Shown: one piece after another, positions 52,634-62,076 of the stretch
Position numbering within the stretch: the stretch's first letter is position 1
Layout of the letters: every line of letters starts with the position of its first letter
DNA from: Sphingomonas sp. SORGH_AS_0950
GTDB taxonomy: Bacteria > Pseudomonadota > Alphaproteobacteria > Sphingomonadales > Sphingomonadaceae
Length of the DNA stretch: 64,000 bases
Direction: 5' to 3'
Assembly (NCBI RefSeq): GCF_030818415.1
Contig: NZ_JAUTAE010000001.1
Location: 1,366,501 to 1,430,500, forward strand
The notes under the pieces: generated by a model
Seen by the model: only the letters and a program-made list of their open reading frames with translations
What the model was told of the DNA's origin: nothing
Database searches by the model: none
Position numbers and translations under genes: made by a program

Positions 52634-53661
52634 CCCAGCCCCCGTGCGATCACCGGCCCCGCGATCCGCGCCGCCCAGACCGGCATCCGCTTCCAGATGG
52701 CGATCATCGCGGCATATTTGGGGTTGAGCGGATTGATCGCGCGCGGCCCATGGATGCTGCGGCTGGCATAGACCAGCGGCCGCCCCTCGAACCCCCAATT
52801 CTTCTTGAACGCCGCCGCGCCGGTCCCGACCTTCGACCGGCCGAAATCGAAGCGGTGGCAGCCGCGTGACCGCGCGTGCCGCATCAGCGCGAAATACATC
52901 AGGTCGTTGGCGCGCAGACCCCGCGCCGCCTGCGTGCCCCCGCCCCAATAGGGATAGACGGTGCCGCCATGATACAGGCTGAGCACGCTCGCCACCGCGC
53001 GGCCGCGATGGCGCACGGTCAGCACGTCCGCGTCCAGCCGCGCCGCCGCCTCGCGGAACAGCCGCGCCGGAAAGACCGGGGTGCCCAGATTGCGAACCGA
53101 TTCGGCATAGACGTGGTAATGCTCGGCCAGCATCATCGCATCGGCGCCGGTCTGGACGGTCAGGTCGTTGGCCAGCGCCTTGCGCACCTCGGCCCGCTGC
53201 TTGCGAGGAATCGCCTTCAGCTCGGCCTCGTCATCGGCGGCGATCGGGCGGACGAAACCCAGATAACTGTCGGCGTCGGGCGTCCAGCCATCCGGCACCG
53301 GCCCTCCGCGCAATTCGACCGACTCGATGCCCCGGTCGCGGGCGAGCGTCCAGGCCGCCTCCGCCAGCAGGTCCACGCCCTCGCCCAGCACGCCGCCATC
53401 GACGCCGAAGCCCGTCGACACCATCGCCGCGCCGAACAAGGGCGAGCGAATTTCGCTGAGCGGCAACAGGCCGACCAGATCGCCGCTGCGCTCCGCGACC
53501 AGGCAATGCGCCTTCTGGCCACAGCCCGCCGCCCCCGCCAGCAGCCAGCCGGTGCGATGAAAGGGCGTGCCACCGGCGGCATCCACGAACGCATCGATGC
53601 GCGCACGCTCCGTTTCGCGCGCCAGATCGGCGACGCGCAGGGTCGGCACCGTCGCGCTCAT
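52630..53661 (-). CDS. XrtA-associated FemAB-like protein
   Basis: 343 residues. Two GNAT-like folds, with PRKQRAEVRKALAND, and C-terminal RFDFGRSKVGTGAAAFKKNWGF. FemAB enzymes transfer amino acids from tRNA; the XrtA-linked group probably modifies polysaccharide precursors. Start ATG 53661 (ATGA overlap with deacetylase); an earlier in-frame ATG at 53709 is less likely. Confidence 0.9.
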   Translation of the reverse strand: MSATVPTLRVADLARETERARIDAFVDAAGGTPFHRTGWLLAGAAGCGQKAHCLVAERSGDLVGLLPLSEIRSPLFGAAMVSTGFGVDGGVLGEGVDLLAEAAWTLARDRGIESVELRGGPVPDGWTPDADSYLGFVRPIAADDEAELKAIPRKQRAEVRKALANDLTVQTGADAMMLAEHYHVYAESVRNLGTPVFPARLFREAAARLDADVLTVRHRGRAVASVLSLYHGGTVYPYWGGGTQAARGLRANDLMYFALMRHARSRGCHRFDFGRSKVGTGAAAFKKNWGFEGRPLVYASRSIHGPRAINPLNPKYAAMIAIWKRMPVWAARIAGPVIARGLG

Positions 53662-54524
53662 GCCAGCTGTGCCGCTTCCCTGGCCGCCACCTGATCGACC
53701 CGGCCCCAATCATGCCGCCCGAGCAACGCGCGCAGCTTGCCCTCCATCGCGCCCAGCCGCGAATAATGGCGGATGCGCGAGCGAAGCGGGGCGGCGGTGA
53801 CGCGCGGCTGGCCGGGATCGATCTCCCAGGGGTGGAAATAGAACATCGCGCCGTGCCGGTCGCGCTCGACCTGCCCGATCGCGATGTCGGTCAGCTTGGC
53901 GGGCAGCATCCGGAAGAAGCCGCCGCCGGTCGCCAGCCGGCGCTGGCCGAACTGCGCCACCGTCACCGGCAGCTCGATCAGATCGGCATCGGCCAGCGGC
54001 CGCCAGGCATAGCGCGGCGAGGCCGCCCAGCCATAATGATCGTGCCGCAGCGGCGCGACGCTGGAGGAATAACGATAGCCCGCCTCGGCCAGCACGCGAT
54101 GCGCCCAGGGGGTGCGGGTGTCGATCGAGAAGCTGGGCGCGCGATATCCGGTGACGGCCTGCCCGCCCGCATCCTCGATCGCGGTGCGCGCGCGGAGCAG
54201 ATCGGCGCGGAACTGGTCGGCGGTCATGGTGAAGACGCGCTGATGGTCCCAGCCATGGCTGGCCATCTCATGCCCGGCGGCGACGATGCGGCGGATCAGG
54301 CCGGGATGGCGATGCGCGACCCAGCCCAGCGTGAAGAAGGTCGCGCGCGTCCCCGTCTCGGCGAACAGCGACAGGACCGCATCGGTATTGGCCTCGACCC
54401 GGCTGTCTAGCCGGTCCCAGTCGGCCTTGTCGATCGTCCGTTCGAAGGCGCCGACCTGGAACCACTCCTCGACATCGACCGACATGCCATGGAGCGGCCG
54501 GGCCGCGCCGGGCTCAGGCGGCAT
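53658..54524 (-). CDS. XrtA-associated polysaccharide deacetylase
   Basis: 288 residues. NodB fold: catalytic Asp in SVDVEEWFQ, GTRATFFTLGW, metal-binding EMASHGWDHQ and GYRAPSFSID, later FYFHPWEID. Start ATG 54524 (11 bases before the upstream stop) or 54485 (MSVDVEEW). Family shape is the PEP-CTERM-associated one; removes acetyl groups from nascent exopolysaccharide. Confidence 0.92.
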   Translation of the reverse strand: MPPEPGAARPLHGMSVDVEEWFQVGAFERTIDKADWDRLDSRVEANTDAVLSLFAETGTRATFFTLGWVAHRHPGLIRRIVAAGHEMASHGWDHQRVFTMTADQFRADLLRARTAIEDAGGQAVTGYRAPSFSIDTRTPWAHRVLAEAGYRYSSSVAPLRHDHYGWAASPRYAWRPLADADLIELPVTVAQFGQRRLATGGGFFRMLPAKLTDIAIGQVERDRHGAMFYFHPWEIDPGQPRVTAAPLRSRIRHYSRLGAMEGKLRALLGRHDWGRVDQVAAREAAQLA

Positions 54525-55851
54525 GGCCCCAGGCGCCCGTGCGGATCGTCGGGCTTTCTTCGCGGCGGGGCTCGCCACGCGCGTCGGCATCGCTCCAGTC
54601 GACCATCAGCGTCAGCACGCGGCGCAGCGCCGCCTCCTGCTGCTCCAGCCGCGCCTCCAGCCGCGCGATCCGCTCCTCCAGGGCCGCGACCGGCGACGGT
54701 TCGGCCGCCGCCGCCGGGGCGGGCTTGGCGGACTGGGGTTCCGGAGCGGGCCGGGGATCGGGGATCGGGCGCAGCGATACCGGCTCGGGCGCGGGCGGCG
54801 GGGCGACGATACGCGGGCTGCCGCCCTGCCCCGTCTGGCCGTCGGGCATGATGCGGGTGCGAACGATCGGATCGGCCATCGCGGCGGGCGCGGGCGCGCC
54901 GTTCAGCGTCGCGGCGCCCAGCGTCCCCAGCCCGAAGACCGAACGGTCGAAGGCGGGTGCGGCCTGTGGCGGTGCGATCGGGGCGGGTTCGGGCTGTATC
55001 TCGACGTCGCGCGAGGTCGCGAACCGATCGCCCCCCATATCGGCGGCCATGTCGGCGGCGACGCTCTTGACGGTTTCCTCGCCGATCAGCTCGACCCCCT
55101 CGACCGCCGCCTGCAACAGCACGCGGCCCGCCAGCACGTTCAGACGGCGCGGCACGCCGCCCGACACCTCGTACAGCGCGTCGAACGCGTCGGCGGCGAA
55201 ATCGGGGCGGCCGGTCCATCCCGCCACCGCCAGCCGGTGCGCGATGTAATCGGGAACCTCGTCGGCCTCCATCGGGTCGAGATGGTGGATGGCGATGACC
55301 CGCTGGCGCAGCTGCTCGATGGCGGCCGAGCCGAGCAGGCGCTCGCGAAATTCGGGCTGTCCGACCAGCAGGATCTGGAGCAGCGCATGCCCCCCCGCCT
55401 GAAAATTGGACAGCATGCGCAGTTCCTCGAGCGAGGCGAGCGGCAGCGCCTGCGCCTCGTCGACGATCAGCAGGATGCGACGCCCCTCGCGCGCGACGCC
55501 GTTCAGCGCGCGCTCGATCGCGGCCAACAGTCCCGCCTTGGACAGGCCCAGGCTGTCGACACCCAGCTGTCCGGCGACGGTGCGGAGCAGGTCGTTCGGC
55601 TCGATCGCGGTCGACACGATATGGATGACGCGCAGGCGGCGCGGGTCGAGCGTCTCGACAAGATGGCCGACCAGCGTGGTCTTGCCCGCGCCGACATCGC
55701 CGGTGATGACGATGAAGCCCTCGCCCTGCGCCAGGCCATAGCCGAGATAGGCCATCGCCTTGCCGTGAGTCGCCGTCTCGAACCAGAAACGCGGGTCCGG
55801 CGTCAGCTGAAACGGGCGCTCGCCCAGACCAAAATGCGTCTCGTACATCAT
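54514..55851 (-). CDS. XrtA-associated ExeA-like ATPase
   Basis: 445 residues. Starts YETHFGLGERPFQLTPDPRFWF; Walker A GDVGAGKTTL, Walker B RILLIVDEAQAL, sensor region LVGQPEFRERL. A long Pro/Ala-rich disordered section (about 290-390) ends with a short coiled coil (LEERIARLEARLEQQEAALRR-like). Resembles ExeA/GspA. Overlaps the deacetylase gene by about 11 bases. Confidence 0.91.
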   Translation of the reverse strand: MMYETHFGLGERPFQLTPDPRFWFETATHGKAMAYLGYGLAQGEGFIVITGDVGAGKTTLVGHLVETLDPRRLRVIHIVSTAIEPNDLLRTVAGQLGVDSLGLSKAGLLAAIERALNGVAREGRRILLIVDEAQALPLASLEELRMLSNFQAGGHALLQILLVGQPEFRERLLGSAAIEQLRQRVIAIHHLDPMEADEVPDYIAHRLAVAGWTGRPDFAADAFDALYEVSGGVPRRLNVLAGRVLLQAAVEGVELIGEETVKSVAADMAADMGGDRFATSRDVEIQPEPAPIAPPQAAPAFDRSVFGLGTLGAATLNGAPAPAAMADPIVRTRIMPDGQTGQGGSPRIVAPPPAPEPVSLRPIPDPRPAPEPQSAKPAPAAAAEPSPVAALEERIARLEARLEQQEAALRRVLTLMVDWSDADARGEPRREESPTIRTGAWGHAA

Positions 55852-55867
55852 CGTGCCTTTCGGCCGG

Positions 55868-57562
55868 TCAGAACTGGTATCGTGCCGCGATCAGGGCCTG
55901 CGCCGACAGCGCGCTGGACAGGTCCCCGACCGTGAAGTGATACAATCCCACCGACGCGGTTGTTCCGAGCCGACCGAAGTTGCGGTAATAGCTGGCGGTC
56001 GATCCCAGCGACACCACGTCCTCGGCCCCCGCCAACTTACTGGCATAATAGTTAACGAAGCCGTTAACGTTAAGCCCCGAATTCGGGCCGAGCGCGTGGC
56101 CGAAGAAAATCTGCGCGTACCAGCTTTCGTCCTCGGTGCCATAGACGACGAGGCCCGGCGCGTTCTGCGGCGCGAAGAGGCGGCGATTGGTATAGCCCAG
56201 CCCCAGACCCAGGGTCGAGCGGCCGCGCGTCATCGACACCATCGCATCCAGTCCGCGCGCGCGGTAGAGCGAGGTCTGCACCGATTGCAGCGCGTCGTTC
56301 AGGCACCCGCCCGGCGTCGTGCCGCTGGTCGAGAACACGCATCCGTTGAACTGCTGCCCAAAGGCATCGCGCGTCTCGACGAAATTGGTCGGCAGGTTGG
56401 ACAGGCCATCGCGCAACTGCCGTCCGAAGGTCTGGATGCCGTCATAGACCGCGACCTGCATGACGACGTTGCGCGACGCCTGATAGCGCGCGACGCCGGT
56501 CACGCTGAGCGAGCCGTAACGCTCGCCGACATGCCCCTCCACCGAGGTGCGGCGATCGGGACGCCAGATCACGCCCGCATCATAATAGACGCCGTCGGTG
56601 CGATAGGCGATGCGGCGCGGGCCGGTGGGCGCGGTGACGAAGCGGCCCCGGCTGTCGACCAGCGGGCGTCCGGCGGCGTCGACCGCCGCGTCGCGCTGGC
56701 TGCTCTCGATCCGCTCATAGCCGACCCCGGCGGTCAGCGCGACATAGGGAGAAATAGGTTTCAGCACGTCGCCGCGCACGAACCAGCCCTCGTAACGCTG
56801 CGCCAGCTGCCCGGCATCGTCGCGCTCATAGGAGGCGTTGAGCGACAGCCCGACCGGCAGGACCGCGCCGGGGCGGACATTGGCGCTGACCGTCGCCAGC
56901 TGGTTCCAGCTGTCGCTGAAATAGTCGAGACGTGGCTGGCCCGGCGCGATGCCGCCAAAGCCCGGCGTGTCGACGCGGGTATAGCCCAGCCGGTAATTGG
57001 CGCCGATCTGCACCGGCCCGGCGTGGGTGGTCAGGACCGGACCGATATAGGCCGAATAGAGCTGCGAGATATTGTCGGTATCGCCGACCAGCACGCCCGG
57101 CGCGGCGCCGCGAATGTCCGAGCGGGTCCGCGTGGCGAGCGCGCCGCCGTCCAGGGTCAGGTCGCGCGTCAGCCGATAGGCGCCGCGCGCCAGCCCGCTA
57201 TGGATGTCATTGTCGGCATAGCGATCGTTCCAGCTGAACCGATGTTCGTAGCGATAGCTGAGCTGCGCCTGCGCGCGCGGGGTGCTCACCTGCGCATTCA
57301 CGCCCGCCGCCAGGCTGGTGAAGGTCACCACATCGCCGCCGTTCAGATCGGCGCTCAGCAGTTGCCCCACCTCGATATAGGGGGCGATGCGGACACGCGA
57401 TGCGGTGCCGCCTGCGGGCGCGGGCGCGATGCCGGGGGCTGCGCTGCCCGGCGCGGACGTGGAGGGGGGCGTGGCCATGCCCTGCATCTGCGCCGCCAGC
57501 GCCGACGGCCAGGCCGCCAGAGCCAGCGCCGAAGCGATCAGGACCGGCCGCGCCGTCGTCAC
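55868..57562 (-). CDS. XrtA-associated outer-membrane beta-barrel protein
   Basis: 564 residues. Signal peptide (LIASALALAAWPSALAAQ), Pro/Ala linker, then alternating beta-strand pattern with aromatic-ended strands up to the C-terminal ALIAARYQF (aromatic C-terminus of an outer-membrane barrel). Standard member of PEP-CTERM/EPS loci, probable export pore partner. ATGA overlap with the kinase. Confidence 0.88.
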   Translation of the reverse strand: MTTARPVLIASALALAAWPSALAAQMQGMATPPSTSAPGSAAPGIAPAPAGGTASRVRIAPYIEVGQLLSADLNGGDVVTFTSLAAGVNAQVSTPRAQAQLSYRYEHRFSWNDRYADNDIHSGLARGAYRLTRDLTLDGGALATRTRSDIRGAAPGVLVGDTDNISQLYSAYIGPVLTTHAGPVQIGANYRLGYTRVDTPGFGGIAPGQPRLDYFSDSWNQLATVSANVRPGAVLPVGLSLNASYERDDAGQLAQRYEGWFVRGDVLKPISPYVALTAGVGYERIESSQRDAAVDAAGRPLVDSRGRFVTAPTGPRRIAYRTDGVYYDAGVIWRPDRRTSVEGHVGERYGSLSVTGVARYQASRNVVMQVAVYDGIQTFGRQLRDGLSNLPTNFVETRDAFGQQFNGCVFSTSGTTPGGCLNDALQSVQTSLYRARGLDAMVSMTRGRSTLGLGLGYTNRRLFAPQNAPGLVVYGTEDESWYAQIFFGHALGPNSGLNVNGFVNYYASKLAGAEDVVSLGSTASYYRNFGRLGTTASVGLYHFTVGDLSSALSAQALIAARYQF

Positions 57563-58602
57563 CGGGCGTCATCCTTGCCATATCCGCCATAATAGCCGAA
57601 CCGGCGGCTGCCCGGCACGAAGGCGACGCTGTTGAGCACCAGCTGGATATGCTCGCACGCATCGAGCAGCGCGATCGCGCCCGCGACCTCGCTCTCGGGC
57701 GTGCGGTCGGCGCGGACGACCATCATCACCTGCCCCGCCAGCATCGCCAGCACTGAAGCGGACGAGGCGGCCAGCGCGGGCGGCGAGTCGAAGATAACCA
57801 GGCGGCGCGGATTGGCCGACAACAGCCGCTGCAACACCGTCCGGGTCCGCGCCGAGGCGAGCAATTCGGTGTCGCTGGCGCTACGCGTGCCGCAGGGCAG
57901 CACGGACAGATGCGGCACGTCGGTGCGGATCACGAGATCCTCGACATCGATCGCGCCGTCGTCGAGCGCGTCGAGCAGCCCCGGCCCCTCGGCAAGGCCC
58001 AGCCGATCGAGCACGTCGGGCTTGGCGACATCGGCGTCGACCAGCAACACCTCGGTATCGCGCTCGGCGGCCAGCGACAGCGCCAGATTGACCGCGCAGA
58101 AGGTCTTGCCGTCCTGCGGCCGCGCCGAACAGATCAGGACGGTGCGCGCCTTGTCGGCATCGCCCGTCTCGACCAGGCGGCGGCTGGTGATGATCAGCTG
58201 GCGCTTGACCAGCCGAAACTCCTCGGCCAGCGGCCCGACCGGCGCGCCGGGGACGATCATGCCGTTCTCGGCCAGCATCGCGCGGTCGACCATCGCGACG
58301 TCGCTGAAGCCGGGATTATATTCGCTCGCCAGGAATTCCTCGTCGCCCGGCTGCGCCAGGAACTCGGCCGGAATGCCGCTCAGGCTGGCGGGAAATTCGG
58401 GATCGGGCGCGCTGTCTGGCGCGACCATGACGGGCGGCGTCCGGTCCGCCTCACGCGGCGCGACAGGCGTGGCATCTTCGCTCCGCTCGCCCTCGGGCAT
58501 GACGGGCGCGCGGACAAAGGACTGGAAGTCATAGACATTCGCCGCGCGTTCGAGCAGCGAAGGCTCCCGCCGGGGCCGGTTCGGTTTCAAGGGCTTGGTC
58601 AT
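57559..58602 (-). CDS. XrtA-associated CpsD/CapB-type tyrosine kinase
   Basis: 347 residues. BY-kinase ATPase: Walker A-like SARPQDGKTFCAVNLA, LLVDADVAKPDVLDRLG, IFDSPPAL, and a tyrosine-bearing tail FGYYGGYGKDD, the place where such kinases autophosphorylate. N-terminal 100 residues are unstructured. Controls chain length with the protein encoded just upstream. Overlaps by ATGA on both sides. Confidence 0.92.
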   Translation of the reverse strand: MTKPLKPNRPRREPSLLERAANVYDFQSFVRAPVMPEGERSEDATPVAPREADRTPPVMVAPDSAPDPEFPASLSGIPAEFLAQPGDEEFLASEYNPGFSDVAMVDRAMLAENGMIVPGAPVGPLAEEFRLVKRQLIITSRRLVETGDADKARTVLICSARPQDGKTFCAVNLALSLAAERDTEVLLVDADVAKPDVLDRLGLAEGPGLLDALDDGAIDVEDLVIRTDVPHLSVLPCGTRSASDTELLASARTRTVLQRLLSANPRRLVIFDSPPALAASSASVLAMLAGQVMMVVRADRTPESEVAGAIALLDACEHIQLVLNSVAFVPGSRRFGYYGGYGKDDAR

Positions 58603-60107
58603 GCCGCCATACCCCGCTGCAATAGCTCGATCGCGACCACCATCCCATAGGCCGCGCCCAGCGCCGCCGTCCCGCCGAGGAACAATTTCATCCGCTTGGC
58701 CCGCACCTCGGCCTGCGCGCGCGTGACGACCTCGCCGATCGCGCCGATCACCGGCAGGCCCATCGCGCGTTGCAGCGAATGCGGCGTGGTGAAGGTCTGG
58801 CGCAGCTTGGACAGGGCAAAGGCGGTCCCGATCCCCAGTCCCAGCGCGGCCAGGAACACGCCGGTCAGCAGCAACAGGCGATTGGGCGCGGTCGGCGTGC
58901 GCGGATAGGTGGGCGGGTCGATCACCGAGAAACGCATCGAGTCGGTCTGGTTCTGCGCCTGTCCGCGCAGCGCGACCTGTTCGCGCTGGCGCAGCAACTG
59001 GTCATAGCTGTCCTTCAGCACCTGATAGTCGCGGTCGATCGCCCCCTGCTGCGCCGCCGCCTCGGGATCGGTCGACAGGCTGGCGTTCAGCCGGTCGAGA
59101 TCGATCTGCAACTGGCTCTTGCGCATCTTCAGGCTGGCGAGCTGCGCCTGCTTCTCGGCGGCCATCGACTGGAGCGACATGTAGAGCGGATTGGGCTGCC
59201 CGCCCGCCCCGCCACCCGGCGGCTCGGCCCGCGCGGCGGCCTGCGCGACCGCCAGCTGGCTCTTCAGCGCGATCACGTCCGGATGGCTGTCGGTATAGCC
59301 GCGCGCCCGGGCATCGGCGAGCTGTCCCTGTAGCGTCGCCAGCCGCGCGCGCGCAGGGCCGGCGACCCCGCCGCCCTCGCCCACAGTGCGCGGCGTGCCC
59401 GCCAGCTGCCCCTGCACCGCCGCGACGCTCGACTGTGCGGCGGCCATGTCGCTGTCCACCTGCGCCATTTGCGAGCGCGCCAGCCCGATCCGGTCGGCGA
59501 CCGATCCGCTGCCCGGCAGGCCGCCCAGGAACTGGTTCTGATACTGGGCGCGCTTGGCCTCGGCGATCTGGAGCTGTTTCTGGCGGTCGTCCAGCTGCTT
59601 GTCGAGAAAGGCCAGGCTCTGGTTCGTGTTGTTGCGATCGCCGACCAGATTGGATTCGACGAAGATGTCGATCAGCTTCTGCGCCACCTGCTGCGCCAGC
59701 TTGGGGCTGGATTGGGTGACGGTCAGCTGGAAGATCGTGTCCTGCTGGTTCTCGATCTTGATCGACTGGGCCAGTGCGGAAACGCGCGCGGCGACGTCGG
59801 CGTCGCTCGACACGGTGCTGGCCAGGTCGGTGCCGCGCACCACCTTTTGCAGGTTGATCGCCGAGATCAGCGTCTGGCGCACCTGATCGACCGAATCCAT
59901 CTGGCTGGCCTGGGTCGAGGCGATGCCGTCGGGCAGGATCTGCGCATTCTGCACCGCGATGCGCGCGCGCGATTCATACCGGCTGGGAATTTGCGAGACG
60001 AACAGCCAGCCCGCGATGCACACCGCCCATGCGACGCCCAGCGCCAGCCAGCGCCGGGTCCAGATCGCATGGATCGCTATGCGGATTTCGTCCTGGATGC
60101 TCGACAT
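58599..60107 (-). CDS. XrtA-associated chain-length determinant (Wzc-like, no kinase)
   Basis: 502 residues. Two membrane helices (LALGVAWAVCIAGWLFVSQI near the start; LLLLTGVFLAALGLGIG near the end) with a long periplasmic coiled coil between; Wzz motif PPTYPRTPTAPNR before the second helix. Sets polysaccharide length; kinase is a separate protein at 57559. Confidence 0.92.
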   Translation of the reverse strand: MSSIQDEIRIAIHAIWTRRWLALGVAWAVCIAGWLFVSQIPSRYESRARIAVQNAQILPDGIASTQASQMDSVDQVRQTLISAINLQKVVRGTDLASTVSSDADVAARVSALAQSIKIENQQDTIFQLTVTQSSPKLAQQVAQKLIDIFVESNLVGDRNNTNQSLAFLDKQLDDRQKQLQIAEAKRAQYQNQFLGGLPGSGSVADRIGLARSQMAQVDSDMAAAQSSVAAVQGQLAGTPRTVGEGGGVAGPARARLATLQGQLADARARGYTDSHPDVIALKSQLAVAQAAARAEPPGGGAGGQPNPLYMSLQSMAAEKQAQLASLKMRKSQLQIDLDRLNASLSTDPEAAAQQGAIDRDYQVLKDSYDQLLRQREQVALRGQAQNQTDSMRFSVIDPPTYPRTPTAPNRLLLLTGVFLAALGLGIGTAFALSKLRQTFTTPHSLQRAMGLPVIGAIGEVVTRAQAEVRAKRMKLFLGGTAALGAAYGMVVAIELLQRGMAA

Positions 60108-60121
60108 GCGCAGGCGCGACC

Positions 60122-60760
60122 TTAGAACATCGACTCGGGGATGATGATGACGTCGCCCGGCTCCAGCCGGACATTCGCCTTCGAATCGCCCTTGCGAAGC
60201 AGGTCGTTGATCTGAAGCGCATATTCGCGCTGCTTGCCGGTCTCGCGGTCGGTGCGCACCAGCTTGGCCTTGTTACCGGCCGCATATTGGTTCAGCCCGC
60301 CCACCGCGATCATTGCATCGAGCAGCGTCATGTTGGCGCGGTAGGGGATGGCGGCGGGCTTTTCGGTCGCGCCGACGATCCGCACCTGCTGGCTATAGGT
60401 GCCGGAGAAGTTCTCGACGATCACCGACACGATCGGGTTGGAGACATATTCCGACAGCGCCTTCTTCATGTCGTCGGCCAGCATCGCGGGCGTCTTGCCG
60501 ACGGCGGGCATGTCGTTGACCAGCGGCGTGGTGATACGGCCGTCGGGGCGCACCTGGACCTTGGTCGACAGATCGGGATTGCGCCAGACGAAGATGTTGA
60601 GCTGGTCGAGCGGGCCGATGACATATTCCTCGCCCGGCTGCTCCTTGCGCGCGACATAGCCCGCCGAGGGCAATTCGGGGTCCGGCCGCCCGGTCGAACA
60701 GGCGGTCAGCGTCGAGGCCGCCAGGCCTGCGAGCAAGAGGGGACGGGCGAACGATGCCAT
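60122..60760 (-). CDS. XrtA-associated polysaccharide export lipoprotein (Wza-like)
   Basis: 212 residues. Lipobox LTAC near residue 21; PES domain YVIGPLDQLNIFVWRNPDLST and VRPDGRITTPLV, then SLBB-like VRIVGATEKPAAIPYRANMTLLDAMIAVGGL. Short relative to Wza. AGGAG precedes ATG 60760. 15 bases before the chain-length gene, so it heads the export part of the locus; the 88 bases upstream (60761-60848) contain no coding signal and may hold a second promoter. Confidence 0.93.
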   Translation of the reverse strand: MASFARPLLLAGLAASTLTACSTGRPDPELPSAGYVARKEQPGEEYVIGPLDQLNIFVWRNPDLSTKVQVRPDGRITTPLVNDMPAVGKTPAMLADDMKKALSEYVSNPIVSVIVENFSGTYSQQVRIVGATEKPAAIPYRANMTLLDAMIAVGGLNQYAAGNKAKLVRTDRETGKQREYALQINDLLRKGDSKANVRLEPGDVIIIPESMF

Positions 60761-60848
60761 CGAAGGAGTCTCCTGAACCCTGTTATCCCGGCCGGAACGA
60801 AGGGCAAATTGCGCAGCGTCGCTATGCCATGAAGAGGTGAACAGAGCG

Positions 60849-62076
60849 TTAGTCGCTGTGATCCCTCGGCAATAGCTCGGCCGCAGGACCATGTCCCAAA
60901 AAGGCACAAGGACTGGCGGTGGCGCCATAGGCCCCGGCCAGGAAGATCGCGACGACATCCCCGACATCCCCGCGCGGCAGGGCGATCCGATCGCCCAGCC
61001 GGTCGAGCGGGGTGCAGAGGGGCCCGACCACCGATACCGTCTCGGTCGCCTCGTCGCCCATCGCATGCGCCAGCGCCAGCGGATAGTTGCGCCGGACGAC
61101 GGTGCCGAAATTGCCGCTGGCCGCAAGCTGGTGGTTGAGGCCGCCATCGAGGATCAGGAAGGTCTCGCCCCCGCTCTCCTTGCGATCGACCACGCGCGCC
61201 AGATAGACTCCGGCCTCCGCCACCAGCCAGCGCCCCAGTTCGATCGCGAACCGGCTGTCGCGCAGGATAGCGGGGCGCGCCGCCACCGCCGTCTCCAGCG
61301 CGGCCCCCACCCGCTCGATGTCGAGCGCGGTATCGCCCGCGAAATAGGGCACGCCGAAGCCGCCGCCCAGATTGACCAGCGGCGGCGCCTGCCCCGCCTC
61401 CTCCGCCAGCCGCGCGGCGAGCGCGATGGTGGCGGCCTGGGTATCGATGATCGCCTGCGGATCGAGCGCCTGGCTGCCCGCATAGATATGGAAGCCGCGC
61501 CAGTCCGCGCCCCGCCGCGACCAGATGGCGGACCAGCGCGGGCACCCGCACCGCGTCGATCCCGAAGGGCGACGGCCGCCCGCCCATCTTCATCCCCGAG
61601 CCGCGCAGCTCGACATCCGGATTGACCCGCACCGCCAGACGGGGGCGCACGCCCAGCCGTTCGGCGATGGCGAGCGCGCGGGTCGCCTCGCCTTCGGATT
61701 CCAGATTGATCGTCACCCCGGCGGTCAGCGCGGCGGACAGCTCGGCATCGCGCTTGCCTGGCCCGGCAAAGCTGACCGGACGCCCCAGCCGCTCGACCTT
61801 CGCCAATTCGCCCGCCGAGGCGACGTCGAAGCCATCGACCAGCTCCGCCATCGCGGCGAGCAGCGGCGGGAACGGATTGGCCTTGATCGCATAATGAAGG
61901 TCGATCGCGGGAAAGGCGGCCCGGAACCGCGCGACCCGTGCCGCGACGATGGCGGGGTCATAGACGAACACCGGGCCGTCCCGCTGCGCCAGCCAGTCCA
62001 GCGCGGGGCGCCCGGCGATCGTCAGCATCCCCCGCTGGCCCGCATATTCGGGGGGGATCGGCCCCATCGGCTTCAT
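60849..62076 (-). pseudogene. XrtA-associated PLP decarboxylase, frameshifted
   Basis: Alanine-racemase-fold decarboxylase: N-terminal part in one frame (LHYAIKANPFPPLLAAMAE, PLP Lys), continuing as GRPSPFGIDAVRVPALVRHL up to about 61516, then the frame is lost; C-terminal part in another frame (WRGFHIYAGSQALDP, then VPYFAGDTALDIERVG ... GAYGATASPCAFLG). Total length is 1228 bases, one base more than a multiple of three. Removing one G from the GGGG run (CCCC on plus at 61510-61513) restores one 408-residue ORF. Either a base-call error or a recent inactivating mutation. Confidence 0.85.

Noticed and set aside
60122..61147. Extended frame upstream of the export lipoprotein
   Set aside because: The lipobox and signal begin at ATG 60760; the extension overlaps the decarboxylase.
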